The notes beneath the pieces are model-generated. The model saw only the letters and a program-made list of their open reading frames with translations, was not told the DNA's origin and searched no databases. Of a stretch of 64,000 nucleotides of DNA, positions 23,350-37,307 are shown one piece after another. The stretch is from Polytrichum commune (lineage: Eukaryota > Streptophyta > Polytrichopsida > Polytrichales > Polytrichaceae). The position numbers and the translations under genes are program-made. The DNA lies in contig OX485804.1 in the NCBI GenBank assembly GCA_950295325.1, positions 52,376,429 through 52,440,428 on the forward strand. Direction: 5' to 3'. Position 1 is the first letter of the stretch, and each line of letters starts with the position of its first letter.

Positions 23350-25330
23350 AATAAGGATATACTTGATCCCCTAACATGGTAGTCACGAATTGTATGTTCT
23401 TTTATGTGGCTATAGCAACCCAAATATATATTTTCACCAGGTGGTGGATACCAATAACGTGGATCAGATTTCGTTCCTATGATATAAAGTCTTGGGTGCA
23501 CCATTTGAAAACTTGAAGTTTCACAATCCTAGTGTCCCAATCTTCTTTGGGTTGTCACCAAGCTCCATAATGCTTGGGGAGTGGGTGGTGACATACACCT
23601 ATGTAGGTCGCCTCCTATGGGATGAATCAATCACATATAAGGGATCATGGTTTAATATGGTTGCCAACTTAAAATCCTAAGGCTTGTTATGTTGCTACAA
23701 CACCTTAAATATAATTCCACCATAGGGCAAATGTCATGAACATACGTTATTGTTTAGCCTTCTTACAATAAGCCTCGGGTTCAACACTCAAAAACTTAAG
23801 GGTCACAATCTCCGTTTTTTTTTGTTTGTATAGTAGGGTTTGGGTTGCCACCAAGCCCCAAAAATGCCAAACAATGGGTGGTGGCATACATGCATAGAAG
23901 GGATGTTAGAGCCACCTCCCATATCCTATGGGATGAATCAACCATCAACATAAAGGGAATAGTGATTCATTGGGCCCAACATGGTTGCCATGATTCCTAA
24001 TGCTCGACTCTATAGCACCCCAAATATACTTCCACCAGATTGCAAATGCCAATAGTGTACACCATTTTCTATTACTGCGACAAAAAGCCTTGCGTGTGCC
24101 ACTCATAAACGTAAAGTTCTCATTCTTCACCTTTTTATGTAATGGCGTTTGGGTTGCCACAAATCTTCATATTTATTGGGTAGTGGGTGGTGGCATACAC
24201 GCATGGAAGGTTGTGAATTTCACCTTCCATACCCCTATGGGACATATGAACCATATGGCGGGACCCCGGGGTCCCATTGGTCCCTGGCTCTCGCATAAAC
24301 TCTATAGCACCGTCAATATAACTTTGATTCTTTCTACGAAGGCGACAATCGACTGCTCACATCATTAGCTACACGGGGACATTCAGATCAATTTTTTAAA
24401 TGGTGACACAATTAGTCATTTTTAGGGGTATCATGCATATTTTTTAAGATGGATTTTCGAAGAACTAAGTGGGAACATATTTTTGAGTGAAGTTATTAAA
24501 AGGAAAACTTAGTTGAGAGCAAGAGAGATCCAACGGTACGCTGCGAGATGTAGTAACGACTTCTAGCCAACATCTACAAGTTGAGTTTTAGGTTTAGATT
24601 TATGTTGGAAGATAAGCACTCTAACAAAATAAATAATCATTGACGTTTTGAGATGGAGTCTATGCGGGGCCCTGGGGTCCTGCCATAAGGTTCATATCAA
24701 CCACAAATATGTCGGGAACAAGATTATGTCGAAGCTCCCAACATGCTTGCCACAAAACCTAAGCCTTTGTTTTTGTTTTTGTTTTCGTTTTTCCGTTGCT
24801 ATAGCACGCCGAATATGCTTTTGCCGGGCGTCAAAAGCCCAATAACGTACACTAGGGTTTTTATCACTACCTAAGACAAAACCGGCCTCGGGTGCAGCAC
24901 CGCTCGGAAATTCGAAGTTCTCAATCCTCCAACTTTTAATTTTCCGTAGTGGGGGTTTGGATTGCCACAAAGCTCCGGACATATTAGGCACTGGGTGGAA
25001 GGGCTGTTGGGGTCGCCTCCCATATCCTGTATGACATATCAACCACAAACATGTAGGGAACAAAATCATGTCGACCCCCGCTAACATGGTTGCCACAAAT
25101 CTCAAGCCCTTTATTCCGTTGCTATAGCACCCCGAATATACGTCCACTGGGCGGCAAAACGCCAATAACGTACACCGGTTTCTATCACTACCCATGACAA
25201 GCTGCCTCGGGTGCACCACCACTCGGAAAACTCGAAGTGCTCAATCCTTCAAGCCTTTTTCCTCCTTCTCGCTTTCCTGGAACGGGGTTTGGATTGCTAC
25301 AAAGCTCCAGATATGCCGGGCAGTGGGTGG
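23350..25330. repeat. tandem array, about 300-bp monomer
   Basis: An anchor of the form CTATAGCACCCCAAATATA occurs at about 23,410, 23,694 (variant), 24,010, 24,302, 24,799 and 25,122, so monomers are 284-323 bases. The exception is one 497-base interval that contains about 340 bases of unrelated sequence (about 24,310-24,650). Each monomer also carries CCACTCGGAAAACTCGAAG-type, GTTTGG(G/A)TTGCCACAA(A/G) and GTGGGTGG segments. Open frames across the array, including a 176-codon minus-strand one at 24,692-25,222, repeat with the monomer and look non-coding. Confidence 0.85.
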
Positions 25331-25390
25331 AAGGGAAAGGAAAGGAAGGGAAGGGAAGGGAAGGGAAGGGTAGGGAAGGGCAGGGCAGGG
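25328..25390. repeat. (GGAAG/GGGAA)n microsatellite
   Basis: Pure purine tract GGAAGGGAAAGG... It arises exactly where the last array monomer reads GTGGGTGGAAGGG, so it seems to be an expansion of that monomer sequence. Confidence 0.9.
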
Positions 25391-28097
25391 CCCGGGCCTC
25401 CGACGCCTCCCCAGAGATCTTGTGCAAAGACGAATTCCGTACCCATCTGTCGGTTTGTCGGCCAATGTGTTGATGATGCTTCCCTTAACCTTATCGCAGA
25501 CTGTGTCCAACCCAACCCAACCCAAGCCAACAGAAAATTGAAAAGGAAATCATTGTCCGGGCGCCTGTGGGTGGTTGTGAACTTAACGCAAGCTCTGGAC
25601 CCGCCTTCCTTGCAACTCTCTTAGATGCCCAGTTGCTGGATTTTGGAATGGTCTGGTGCAGAAATTTCACTCCTTACCTCTACTAAACTTCACATTCGCT
25701 TCCAATACTGGACGCATTTAACAATATCTTCAATATATTTAACTTTTAGAGAGGTGCCGCATCGTTGCTTTCCATCCCACTTCGTTCTTTATTGTACATA
25801 TTCCTTGGATCTTCTTTTTCCCCCTCATATACATCATGTTCAAGTAAGCTTCCATTAAGTTCAAAGATAATGAGTGTGTCTGAAGGAAAGAAAAGCAAGG
25901 CATGCAAAAAGTGACAAAAGTAATCAATAAAAACAAAAGACAGAAGTGCATGTCTTGTGTTTTCCTTGGTTTTTAGTGGTAGGGATTCTATGAAAATGAC
26001 CACATAGGTTCATACATCGATTATTTCTAGCTTTCATACCCCTCAATGCCGCTTGCTCTCATTGGTTGCTACTATTGGGCTTCCCAGGCTAATAATTCCC
26101 GAATAGAACAGATCCCTTAAGAGTTGACTAGGTGAACAGATGTTGCCTCTTTGGTGATCGAAAGTGAATTTTAAGGTATGGATTAGTGTGAAAGAAAGTT
26201 GGTCTACTTCATGGGTGACCACCGTGACAAACAGTGGATTAGATTTGAACATAGCCCTGGGAAAGTGCACTGGAACATCTATTATGGATATAAGGGCTTT
26301 CAAGGTGATTAGCCCTAAAGACAGGTAAGGCCCTACAGACAGGGCTTTCCAGAAATGAAGGGCCGAAACCTCTTAAGCCTTTGCCTTGCATAAAACCTAA
26401 CGTTAAATTTTGCACCATGTGCATTGCATACACATGGAATGCCCTAGTAGTGCCTGCCTTCAATTTGCAGAAATCCAGTTTTGCAAGCCCCACCAACTAA
26501 CAAATCCCATGAGATGCACCGAGCCTAGTGTCCCACGGGATCATGTCCTCCAAAACTACATACATGCTGTGAAAGGCCACTCAAACTGGTGCCTTTACAC
26601 ATAATAGGTATGAAATTACTATAGGAAATTACTTTGGTGATAGAACGGGCATGGGAAAATCTGTAGTAGTTCAATAGGCGCAGAAAGTTTCAACTACATA
26701 TATCAATGTGAACCCCTTGTTGACCCAATCCCATGAAAGATACCTATTTGTGCATCGAATGCGAGTCCAAACAGGGTATAACTTTCAAATACCACCACGG
26801 TCATTCACTGAAGGGATAAAAGATGGAATCAAAATTGCAAGAAACCTGAGTGTCGAAATTCTATGTCTTCAGATATTTTTGTAATAGGATCTAGTATGGA
26901 TAGATTAACATAGACCTGGGGGAGGGACAATTTTTGGACCAAGGGATATCATCCTATTTTGGATGGACTTGGTGGTTATCACGAAGCCCATGCCATCTGA
27001 ACCACAGCTTCATCCCATAAGGAGAGCTCTCATTGGCTGAGAACAATTGGCACAACCCTCATTGCAAATGAAATGGATGAGGTCCATTAAATGTGGTAGC
27101 TGGATGAAAAAATTGCCCTCATCCCTCAACACTACGGCTTGGTTACATGCACCAGAGAACATAGTCTATTGTAACAGTGCTACACCACAGTATAATAAAC
27201 AGGAGATATGTAAATGAGCTGAGATCTTAGAAATTTTATCCAGAAGCAGATTTTGGGTTTAAAATACACAAAGACTGAATATACTCATATTGTAAAACTT
27301 CAACATTTACATAGTTATTTGAAATTTCAATAGGAAAGTCCCATACCTTTGGAAAAGTTTAGAGCTTCTTAATCATTATTGCCGAAATGGATCTGAGCCC
27401 ATACAGTAGCATGCCAATTTGATATGTGGCATTTCAAATGTTAGAACGAATTCGAATATGATTGACACATCAAGCATGAAGAGATACCTATCCATGACCC
27501 TCGCATATCATAATATGTAATGAGGTCCTAGCCTTTACATGTTCAAAGTTGAGGCAGGTCGGAATTGAAGAAATGATGATGACACACGTCATTTTGGGTG
27601 AAAGCTTCATTATTCTTGTAATAAAAAATACATATTTCCATAATTGGTATATTCGACAAGAAAAAAAAAGTTTCTTTTGCCTAGGGCTCAGTTTGTTGGT
27701 TAATCGGAAATGAGTGCTACCTGGCAGTAAAGTAAAAATAAGAAGACTTGGTGAAAATTGAAAAAGCTGTGCTTGCCAGCAAGAATATTTGACAATCCAT
27801 TCACTAAAAGCTCTGACATCTCCTTTCCAAAGGTACACACTCTAAATGGCCATAATTTAACTTGGTACTAGCTTCTTGGAGAAATCTGCAACACTTGAAA
27901 TTCAAAATATTTAGCGACCGACAAACTCACCATTTAGAGTGTCTAAATCATCTCATTCTAGCTGCTGAACGGATGCAAAGAAATGGCAGATTGGAGCTTA
28001 TACAAGCCATGTAATTGGCATTTTAACGATTGCGTTATTCCATGCTCCCAAATTGCATTAGTTCATGGTCATTAGCAGCGGCCAATTTTGGACCCAC
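25391..28097. other. gene-free sequence, EDR2-like downstream flank
   Basis: No gene supported. The proximal part next to 28,098 should include the 3-prime UTR of the EDR2-like gene. Confidence 0.5.
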
Positions 28098-31000
28098 CTA
28101 GGTTTCAGGGAAAGGATCGACAGCTTTGTCCATTTGAATATGTGAGCAGCGGCCCACACCAATGAGACGTTCAGGTAGCTCATCTGCAGCTTCTCCCTGT
28201 AAGTCATAAACAAGACCAAATCTTAGTTTCTAAGCACCTAGAAGTATGAAAGCTTTGCCAAGTTCTGCATTCCATTTCATTCATCATCCAGCTGTCTCAT
28301 ACTATTGACTGAAAATAGGAAAGTCTAAACACTATAAGGAGTCTTAGCAAGCTGATATGCACCCAAAAGCAAAGTGAATGGAGTCTTAACCAAGAATTGA
28401 TGGCAAGGATGCACATACCCTAATAAAAAATGCCATGTCTACCACAAGAGCAGATATGTAACCAAAGACCAGGCCCATAACTCCTCGAACCACACCTGAT
28501 GACCCAAGATTTATGTCTATCTGCAGACAAGATACCACAAGAGGTTAGTGCCAGCAAACTTATCATTAATGTTGGGTCTTGAAACACAGTCAGCTAATAA
28601 TTCGCATGCAGACGTGATGAATCAGAACTAAGGTATTTCCCTCTTCCTACTGATGGGAAGTGTTAAAAACATTAAAAGTTGCTTTGAAGTTAATGAATGA
28701 AGAAAATGGCAATGTGAATTGCAGATCTTAGTATCTGAAACAACCTGAAAATTAGCAAACAGATATCAGAATGATTTATAGTTTACCTCCATGTAATTGA
28801 ACCCAACATAATAACTAGCCTCTACAATTTGGCCCAAGGGTACAGCTTTCGACCCAACTGCTTGCCTTACTATCCAAGAGCCCTGCCAATGTGGAGAGTC
28901 ATATCATGGGTTAAGAGCTCAGAATCATATGTGCATGAACATGTACCATAATAAATCAGTCTTCCTGACTTACTGAATTACTCCTAGCTGCCCTCAAGTA
29001 AATCAAGGCTTGTTGACCTTGACCTTCGCCTTCAACCAAAAATTGACACGACTTCATGATGGTGAAGGTAGACACTAACCTCAGGTATCGCTGGTATGAG
29101 AGAAAGCCGGCTATTTCGAAAAGTGTCATCTCCAGAAATAAATTGATGAAGAAGAGAGCCTTCTGTGATCTCCTCATTAGTGACGAAGTAAAAGACGAGG
29201 CTATAGTTCAAAGCATAAGGGACCTGCAAGCAGTGTCAGAGGTAAGCATCAACTCATACCAGATGACATGTGACTAATTTAATACTGAGTACTGCTCCAT
29301 ATGAGACTGAAATTTGTGCAGTGTGCACCTTACGCATGAAGAACATGTACAACAAGGTAATGACAAGACTACTCATGTCCACAATTATGCAGATGATTTG
29401 TGTTTGAGATGAAGTCCAGCATACCTGCAAATTTATGACAAAGAAAAAGAGGCCTTCATTGGAGCATGCCCTCTGGAACATACCAGAGAACCCTTCAGTA
29501 TCAAAAACAAATCACTACTACCACAACTGAAATAGATGCTTAGGTATTCATAGATTTCCATCAGAACTCAGCATTACTGCTGTTTGACGATTGGAAACTT
29601 CAAAAAAGACTTATTTGTTTAAAAAAGGTCTCAGTAAGCAACAGCTACCTGTACAAGGCTCTGGGGCCGCCCTGCAATATGATCAATTCTGCTTTTGGCC
29701 TTGAACCAGTCCATACCCACTAATTTGCAGAAAGATTCTCCTGCAGGGACCTACCAATACCCCTTGGTATGTTAGATCACATGCTCACAACTTGAACCCT
29801 TCCTCACTTACAATTGGAGGATAAGGAGTGTAAAAGTATTAAAAAAGGAAGGGGCAATGTCAACTTACTCTGGATCCAGTTGAATGGAAGTCAACTCCCT
29901 TCAATAAGAAGTTGCTACTTTCAGGTTCAGAAAATGAGTGATGTCCACCTTTTAGGGGTCCCCTATCCACACTTCCTTTAAATTGTGAAACATCAAATGT
30001 TCCAGGACGGACACTGCAGTCTGCAACCAATTCTTTAATAGTCTTAACCATCAAATAACCTATGTGAGGCTAGTGATATCACACAGGAATATGTTAGTGT
30101 CAAGCATTACTGTCGACCCTCAATTGTTGGTATTCAAGTTTAAAGTGCATCAGAGTTTACTCATCCTGTCCTTTGCTACATTGGAAGAGTGAGAATGAAG
30201 TCCAAATTATGGAGACCCATCATTTCACAACGCCTTTCACACCATCGCCATCCTGTGCTTCACATATACCTTAGGTAATCAAAGTTGATCCAAGAAGGTG
30301 AAGAGATCTACCTGATTGCACCCTGATTTTCAGCGGTTTCATCATGTCTACAGCTGGTAGGAGAGGCTCAGATAAACTTTGTACACTCTGACATTTCAAA
30401 CGAAGGCCATTCAGTAGAAGTTCTCACACATAGACATTATTTACAAGGCCAATTACTTTAGTAAGCACCTTTACATGTATTATACTACATGACATTCTCC
30501 CTAGGCTGTTTGGAACTAAATAGCATGTCCATTTTCCCAGATTCATTTCCTTAAAATGTTTCCGAAGGGATTAATATGCATACCCAGAGATCCAGTAAAT
30601 TGTGAATTACCAAATGCGTGGTATCTACAACCATTACTATCCCATGACTCCAAGTAATTCAAACTGAACAGTCAAATATACCAATAAAGGTGTCAAACTT
30701 GCAGTGCAACAGAATTAACAAAGAAAGCTGAGTTGCAGCTATAAACCTCTCTAAAATGAACTCAAACAAAGAAAGTTTCACAAGGAGGCAGATTGCGCTA
30801 ACCTCAGAACTCTCTGACAGTTGATCCATATTGGCATCAAAAAACTCTTCAAGCTCATCATTTGTGTTGAGGAAAGGAGTGCTGGGAATAGTAATTTCAA
30901 AATTATCATTGTTGGGCACCTGCAAAAAATCCTCTGTATACTCTTCGATAACATGCCGTTTCACAACAGTAACACAAGAATTGACTCTTTGTGCAGCAAC

Positions 31001-34000
31001 ATGTTCACGGATTCCTGCCAAGGGAAAAAGGCCAGAGATGAAGCAAAAGCAAAAAACAAAATCTTAGAACTAGAGAGAAAAGTATCATTTAGAGATGGCA
31101 GATGGTATTCTTGGAAGTTCTAACAATCAAGACATATCCTACAATACGATACTAAATTTCTCTGTCACAACTGCTGTGACAAAAAATTCAACAATTGACT
31201 TAGAGAAAACAATATGATGCAACTGATCATGTTCTTATATCCACTGGATGAAAGATGAAGATCCATGCAGGAGGGTGAAGACAGAGCTAGAGATGCACCT
31301 GCAACAACACCCAGTAGTGAATCCCTCAGATGCACAGGATATGAGGAGAACCCAGCTCCTAACAATGATGACCAACCTGCAACGTCCATTTCCAAAACCA
31401 CCTCGACTAGAGTGCGCAGCTTCCCATTATCACTGGTTTTCAATGGTGTCACAATGTACCCACCACCTGGTTGCAGAACAAGACCAGTCCAAGACTTCAG
31501 ATACACACGTAGTCCCAAGGCAAGTACATCAAGAAGTACAAACGATGAACTCCACCAAACTTCCCTCCAGATAGAGATTAACAAATTTCTCCTTATCTCC
31601 ATATGTTCCTTTCAGTTTGTCTGCTGAGGAGTCATGAAGGCTTTCAATAGACCATAGGGCTCACAGACATAAGGTAATCTACTTAAGTATCAAATCCTGA
31701 GAAGCGGAATTGTTTACATTAAACAGGAAACTTACTATGAATATATGCTCGAACATATCCAGCTTGGAGGGGATATTTATGTACCGACCTATAAAACACA
31801 GCTGGCACCAATCATAAAATGAAAGTCCAACACAACAACATAATTAATAATCAATACTGATTTCAACTTTTGTGACAAGGGCTAGCAGGTTCGATGGATA
31901 TTCAAATGCACTTGCAACAACTGTACAAACATTCAGAATAAAAACACACTCATGTATGTCTGTGAATGCAAACTCACAATATGATCCGTTGTCTTCTCGT
32001 TTCCAATATCGAGCTACACAAAGGTCTCTCCTTCGTGAGAACCTAATGATAGACCATATAGACCGACAGATATCAGGGAGAAAGAAGCAGGAACAAGACA
32101 AAGCCACTTAGCCACAGAAGTGACAGGTTAGATGCATGCTTCATTAAAAAAGAAACCAAACAGTAAATATGTGACAAGTACTCAGTGGAGGTCACCGCTG
32201 ACAGTCTATGTGGTTACCGGATCAGAAATTCAAATCCATACAGCAATTGTATATTTACCCTGAATCTTGACGAAGGCATATATACAAAATATCTGAATGA
32301 CCATCAACAACTTCGATAATTGATGCGCTTTCCACAGTGTGGTCCCATCTGCACAGGATTTTGCTTGTTATTGAAGAGCCTGACTTATCTATAGTACACC
32401 AGCATATCACAACAGAAGGCCAAAAAAATATCATGTCATTGAACCAAAGTGCAACGAGTAAGTATTCCTATACTTGCATATATTACCCATTGATAGAGCA
32501 AGGTGAAACAGTATACAACACTCTTGGTCTAACAGTTCCATTTCAAATATAGCAGAGTGGAACTGAAGCTGTGAATGCTTACTGTTGGCGTTCCGGCCCA
32601 TAATCCATTATGAGATTAAAGATTTGATCAGCTGGAGCCTTCACCACCCCAACTGCTTTCATCACTGGCAGCTGAAACAATTTACAACGAAAAGAGTAGT
32701 CAACAAATGCTGATGCCTTCCACAAAAACATTTGGTTTGTATCAGCAGTCATCTTCAGTTGAAGACATGCTCAGTTGACCAGGGTATTGCAAACAGTACA
32801 GAGGACATACCCAGTTGCAAACACCAAGCTTACCTTATACTTGAAAGGGAAATCTGAAGTCTCCTCAAAATACCTCAACCCTGCATATCAGTTTAATAAT
32901 ACTGGTGAGCCTCTGTTATTTTACCAACTGTCAGGCAATTCAACCTATCACCTCATCAGTTAGACAACATTCCAATGGCATAGAATCATTAGGTAAAATA
33001 GACTCAGTGTGAAATCATGGAACACTTCCAAGAATGTTGACACTAAAGGAGATCTAAGGGATACCATTTTCACAGCGAACTAACTTCCACTTTGATGCAG
33101 TGCCAGAATTTGCTGACTGAGTTTCTGCAGATCCACCAAAACTGAAGCTCTTGGAGAGGGTTGGTGATTCTACAGATACCAACAACAAATTTAGTGACAT
33201 GTACTTATGGCAGAAAACCAGGAGTAGGATTTTGGTTGCTATTTTACACTCAAAAACCATAGTAGTTAGCACATAGCAGTGCAAGCCAATTATTTACGTA
33301 TATACATATGCAAATTGCTGCAAGGAAGGGTACTCACCGTGGCCAATGGTTGTCAAGCTAGTGTAAGATCTATCTCTTTGCTGATGTAGCAAGGGAGAGT
33401 CAAGGGGTAGCCTCATTGAGCTTGTTGGGCTTGCATCGCCCACACTTCAGACATGCCATGAAACACAACAATCAGTACGTTTTTCAGCAATAGAACATCC
33501 GAATCCTACACAGACAATCGCTCTCCTCCCTTTTTATATCAGCATGGAATATGAGTTCCCAACATTTAAATAGATTATATCAATGCAACTGTACCCTCTA
33601 CAGTATCTGCAAGCCTATCCTTTGCTACATTGAGAGTTTTAATGTGACTGTAACAGAAGTTTTATCTGCTAAGTCACATATCTGGTAAGGAAAAGGTGTA
33701 AGCACGTACAATTTCTCCCCAAAGTGAGAAAAAGTGAGGCCGGCAGTGGGAGACCATGGCTCGGGGGTAGTAGATCCCAACGGCTGCACAGAAACATAAA
33801 CTTGTTCTTGAGTAGTCTGTTGTTGAGTAGCTGACCTGATATTTTGCATCATACTGAAAGCAAAGGAAACCAGTATTTTAATTGCTCTAACTAGATTTTA
33901 GGTTCTGTGCAGGGACGAACCCTCCCAAGAGAGTGCGTGAAAGCTTTGAGCCACTCCGCTATTTCCTCACTACTCACAGCCCCCACCTGTACGCAATGTG

Positions 34001-36123
34001 GATCACTTTTTTAGACAAAAAGGCAAGAGAAGATAAAGCATAAATTACCAACAAGATTGGGACTGATTCTAAACTGATGACTCTGTGCAGTCTCTTAGCC
34101 ATTCGAGATACTGATCAAACCAAATGGTTTTCTATTAGTGACTATGCATGGGTTTTGATCTACTAGTGCAATGTTTGAGAATTGTTCATTGCAAATAGCA
34201 AGTAGACCAACACCTATGCACACTTCACTTTACACATCTTGAGAACAAGTTGCTATAAAGATTAGGACAAAGTCCATACTATTGAAACACCACCGGAGTT
34301 TGTAGAGACCTTTGGGAATTTCTAGTGCTGCATTGTATTATTGAGAAGTTCAAGGGGGGTGGAAAGGCTATATAACCTCTATACAACCTTAATGAGAGTG
34401 AAGTGTTCACTTCTGGAGTGCCTGCACGGCATTTTTGCCAAATTAGAGAGACTTTTCAACTCGCCTTTGACACTTCAATGTTTCAAACGAGTAGTAGTGA
34501 AGCTTTACATATCACCACTATCGATTTTTTAGAATTCCGTGATAGAGGACCTGGCCGGATATTCCCGTGATAAAGCAACTGGATACGAAGTTTCTTCCAA
34601 TGCCATCTTCCCTTTATATTCTCGAGTCAGGTTGTGAAGTGTGACTACATCTAGCTCATAGACCAGATTCCTCTAGAAAACCCTTATCAAATTCAACTCT
34701 ACCAATTGACAGGGTCAAGCGCAAGTCAAGCCGTTGAGCCAGTTCTATTCCACAGATAAGAATACATCACTATCACTACATGACACCACTATCACTGCAT
34801 CAAATAACCGCACAAGTGACACTTACCAGGACCTCCTTCCTAGTATCAGTAACGTTGTATAGGCGTAAAGTGTACAAGATCTGCTCGCAAAAAATCAAGA
34901 ATTCAGTCTTCAACTTAATTGATCACAACAGTCAATCCTAGCACATTGAGGGCATAGCTTGATTACTGAAACTCTTGTAATCAATTTGAAGTGACTCTCC
35001 ATTGATTCAATGCTTTATTGGCCATAAGACAAACATCCGCTCACATCGTTCCACTTCGACTGTTATCAAGGCATGAAAACAAAGTGACAGCCCGGCAGAC
35101 GCCTAGAAAACGTTCAGAGTTCAAACTTGCACCATACCTTGCCGTTCACAACCTGTCTGCCTGTATCTTCGACGCGATGATCCTGATCAAGGATGCCTGA
35201 CCGTAGAGACACCTGGTGGCACAGTCCACAATGAAAATCGTATAAGCCACTAGAAGTAGGATGGAGACCGAAATGCAGGGGAATCCGAAACTGTTAAAAA
35301 ATATAAAAGCAGAAGGATCAAAGAAATAAACTTTATGATCAATCATCACAGAGGTTAATGCTGATGCATAATCATCATTTGCAAACCCAGGTGATTGTTC
35401 AAGTTATTTACACGCAGACATGACAGCTGCGGTCTTCTCTCCTTCTCCTAAGGGCAGATCCTCAATTGAACTCTAAGCAGTAAATGGTGATGCTTAAGGA
35501 ATCTACATTTTTTCGAAAATTTGCACGTAACACGATGCTTCGCTAGCATGCTAATCAAAAAAATTAGATGACATCAATTGAATGCCTGAAAAAAACACAA
35601 TTAGCTTGTTTTGTGATTAGAATGAGTCTTTTACAAAGGTGCTCCAATCCAGACTGCCAAAACAATGAGCCAAGATAGCCGTACTTCAATCCGTTGCGTG
35701 TCGCATTATGACGCCAGCAAATTCATGTTGAGCCTGACTTAGCAGCTAGACATTCACAATAACCATCTCAATCTGTGATTATGCTGCTTTGACATTAATA
35801 CTGTGAGAGAGATAACCTAATTGGACCCAGCCAAGCTCCAGCGGAATGTGATAGCGATCACCTGGAGCATGCCACTACATTCAACAAATGAAACAAAACA
35901 CAATATTATATAAATCGTCGTTTTAAGATTCATTCTCAACTGATCCAATCTGTAGTAGCCTGAAGAAGGGAAAGGGGAAGGCAGAGCCACAAACCAAATC
36001 TCCTTTATGTCGAGAAAGAGAAAAATGCCGGCCCGACAACACGCAGTGCGTTTGAATGCAGTACACTCCCCCTTGTCGACTGGGCCCGAAACTGTACAGA
36101 TAACCCTCGATCGTGTCCGCCAT
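28098..36123 (-). CDS. EDR2L: EDR2-like PH-START-DUF1336 protein
   Basis: Arabidopsis EDR2 binds PI4P through its PH domain and restrains salicylate-linked cell death; this protein has the same layout. 22 coding exons, minus strand: 36,123-35,995; 35,212-35,138; 34,880-34,827; 33,986-33,921; 33,783-33,710; 33,444-33,338; 33,169-33,065; 32,880-32,834; 32,671-32,583; 32,348-32,259; 32,042-31,978; 31,801-31,736; 31,466-31,299; 31,014-30,803; 30,387-30,312; 30,020-29,869; 29,750-29,649; 29,472-29,425; 29,223-29,080; 28,882-28,787; 28,520-28,419; 28,196-28,098. All junctions keep phase; 721 residues (EDR2 718). PH about 5-108 (IEGYLYSFG, then RSGILDQDHRVEDTGRQ); START about 195-385 (KWKLVRCENGLRYFEE, RDLCVARYWKREDNGSY); DUF1336 about 500-715 (VPAGESFCKLVGMDWFK, FVINLQVPYALNYSLVFYF). 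Exon 1-2 and 4-5 joins are the least certain. No transmembrane segment beyond the hydrophobic DUF1336 end. Confidence 0.93.
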
Positions 36124-37112
36124 TGCTCACTCCTTTCATCAACAACATCCTCTACTCTGCCGCTCGCTCGTTCTCTCACAGCCTCTCCTCCATGCCTAAA
36201 TTCCTCTCTCGCCTTCAAATTTTCAAAAAAATCGAGAAAAAGGTTTTAGTACCATTTGACAAATTACCAGAAGCGCCGTCTGGAAATAAACTAAACGCGT
36301 CATTACGCTTGCCGTCGATGATTGAATGGCAGGAGATCCATGCCCGCTGCCTACGATTGAGAAACCGATGTAGATGATGGAATCAAGGTCCGGAACGGAA
36401 TTGAGATTCCGATGATTCCCCACTGCCGGGCGCTGTTAAAGAGAAGAGAGAGAGAGAGGTGCCTGAAAAGCGGAAGATACTCGCCTGCCGCAGACAGGAC
36501 AAGAGAGGATGGACAGAGTGCGGTAATCAAGTCAAGCCGCGGTTGCTCGCGAGGATTCAAAGTCGTTTCGTGGCAGTGGCTAGCGTCATCACCTACCTCG
36601 AGGCTATGGGAACTGGAGCACGCAAGGGAAGGAGTGGGAGGAAAAGGAAAGGGAAAGGAAAAGGGCAGAGTAGGGTAGGGTCGCCAGCTCGAGAGTGCAG
36701 GCTGGATTTGGATTCTGCTCCCACGAGAGGGGGCGTAGGATACGCCGGGGCCGCTGGGGCTGCGGCTGCCCTGCCCTGTCACCTTTGCTGCCGGGCCCTC
36801 ATCATTGCCCGTCTCCTGAAGGACTGAGAGACTGCCTGCCCGTGACCAGCCACTTCAAGCACTCTCATTGGTGGAAAAGGCGGAGCCGGTCCAAGTTCGC
36901 TTCACACTACGCTTGAGGGACCAACGGAGTATGTGAATTGAAGATGGATGTAAAGTCTACATGGATTCCTACATGGCATCGAATGGATCATGTTTCATAG
37001 TCACTTGGACCATTTTCAAAAACCACCTCTTGGAGGTAGGCCTAATCACAAAACCGAGAGACCATGGCACTCTGAACGCTCATAATTGTTGGTTTATTCT
37101 ATTCTATCATGC
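36124..37112. other. EDR2-like upstream region
   Basis: GC-richer flank of the minus-strand gene start, with CT/GA-rich runs (about 36,436-36,459 and 36,640-36,680). A 21-base match to the dispersed repeat lies at about 36,899-36,919 (TTCACACTACGCTTGAGGGA). ORFs here overlap on both strands and have no domains. No TATA box assigned. Confidence 0.5.
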
Positions 37113-37307
37113 ATAAGGATTTGCATGAATAGAAATTTATTGAAATATCATTTGGTTGAGGGCCCCGTCACATATGACTTCACACTACACTTGAGGATTT
37201 GTGACCACACTACATGCTTTTGGAAGTGTCGTAGGACGGCCTTTGGACACTTTCCTTGGGGCTCTCACGATTTCATGGTCATGGCTCTTGGCTTGTGTGT
37301 GAAGTGG
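37113..37307 (-). repeat. dispersed repeat, copy 2 of inverted pair
   Basis: Reverse-oriented relative of 20,517-20,706, roughly 80 percent identical by eye over about 195 bases. See that entry. Confidence 0.85.

Noticed and set aside
24692-25222. 176-codon minus-strand ORF
   Set aside because: It lies inside the tandem array and repeats with the monomer; no domain or splice support.
25211-25624. 137-codon plus-strand ORF and its minus-strand shadows
   Set aside because: Open because of the purine microsatellite, which lacks stop codons; no domain.
33790-33853. Extending EDR2-like exon 5 upstream through an MMQNIRSATQQQ reading
   Set aside because: It would break phase with the PH-domain exon ending at 33,921; the acceptor at 33,784-33,789 restores phase exactly.
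35213-35349. Membrane-spanning peptide upstream of EDR2-like exon 2
   Set aside because: Frame with a hydrophobic stretch lies in intron 1; the PH-domain reading and the acceptor at 35,213 exclude it.
36351-36827. Overlapping long ORFs on both strands near the EDR2-like promoter
   Set aside because: GC-rich sequence gives open frames on both strands by chance; no motif, and frames oppose each other.
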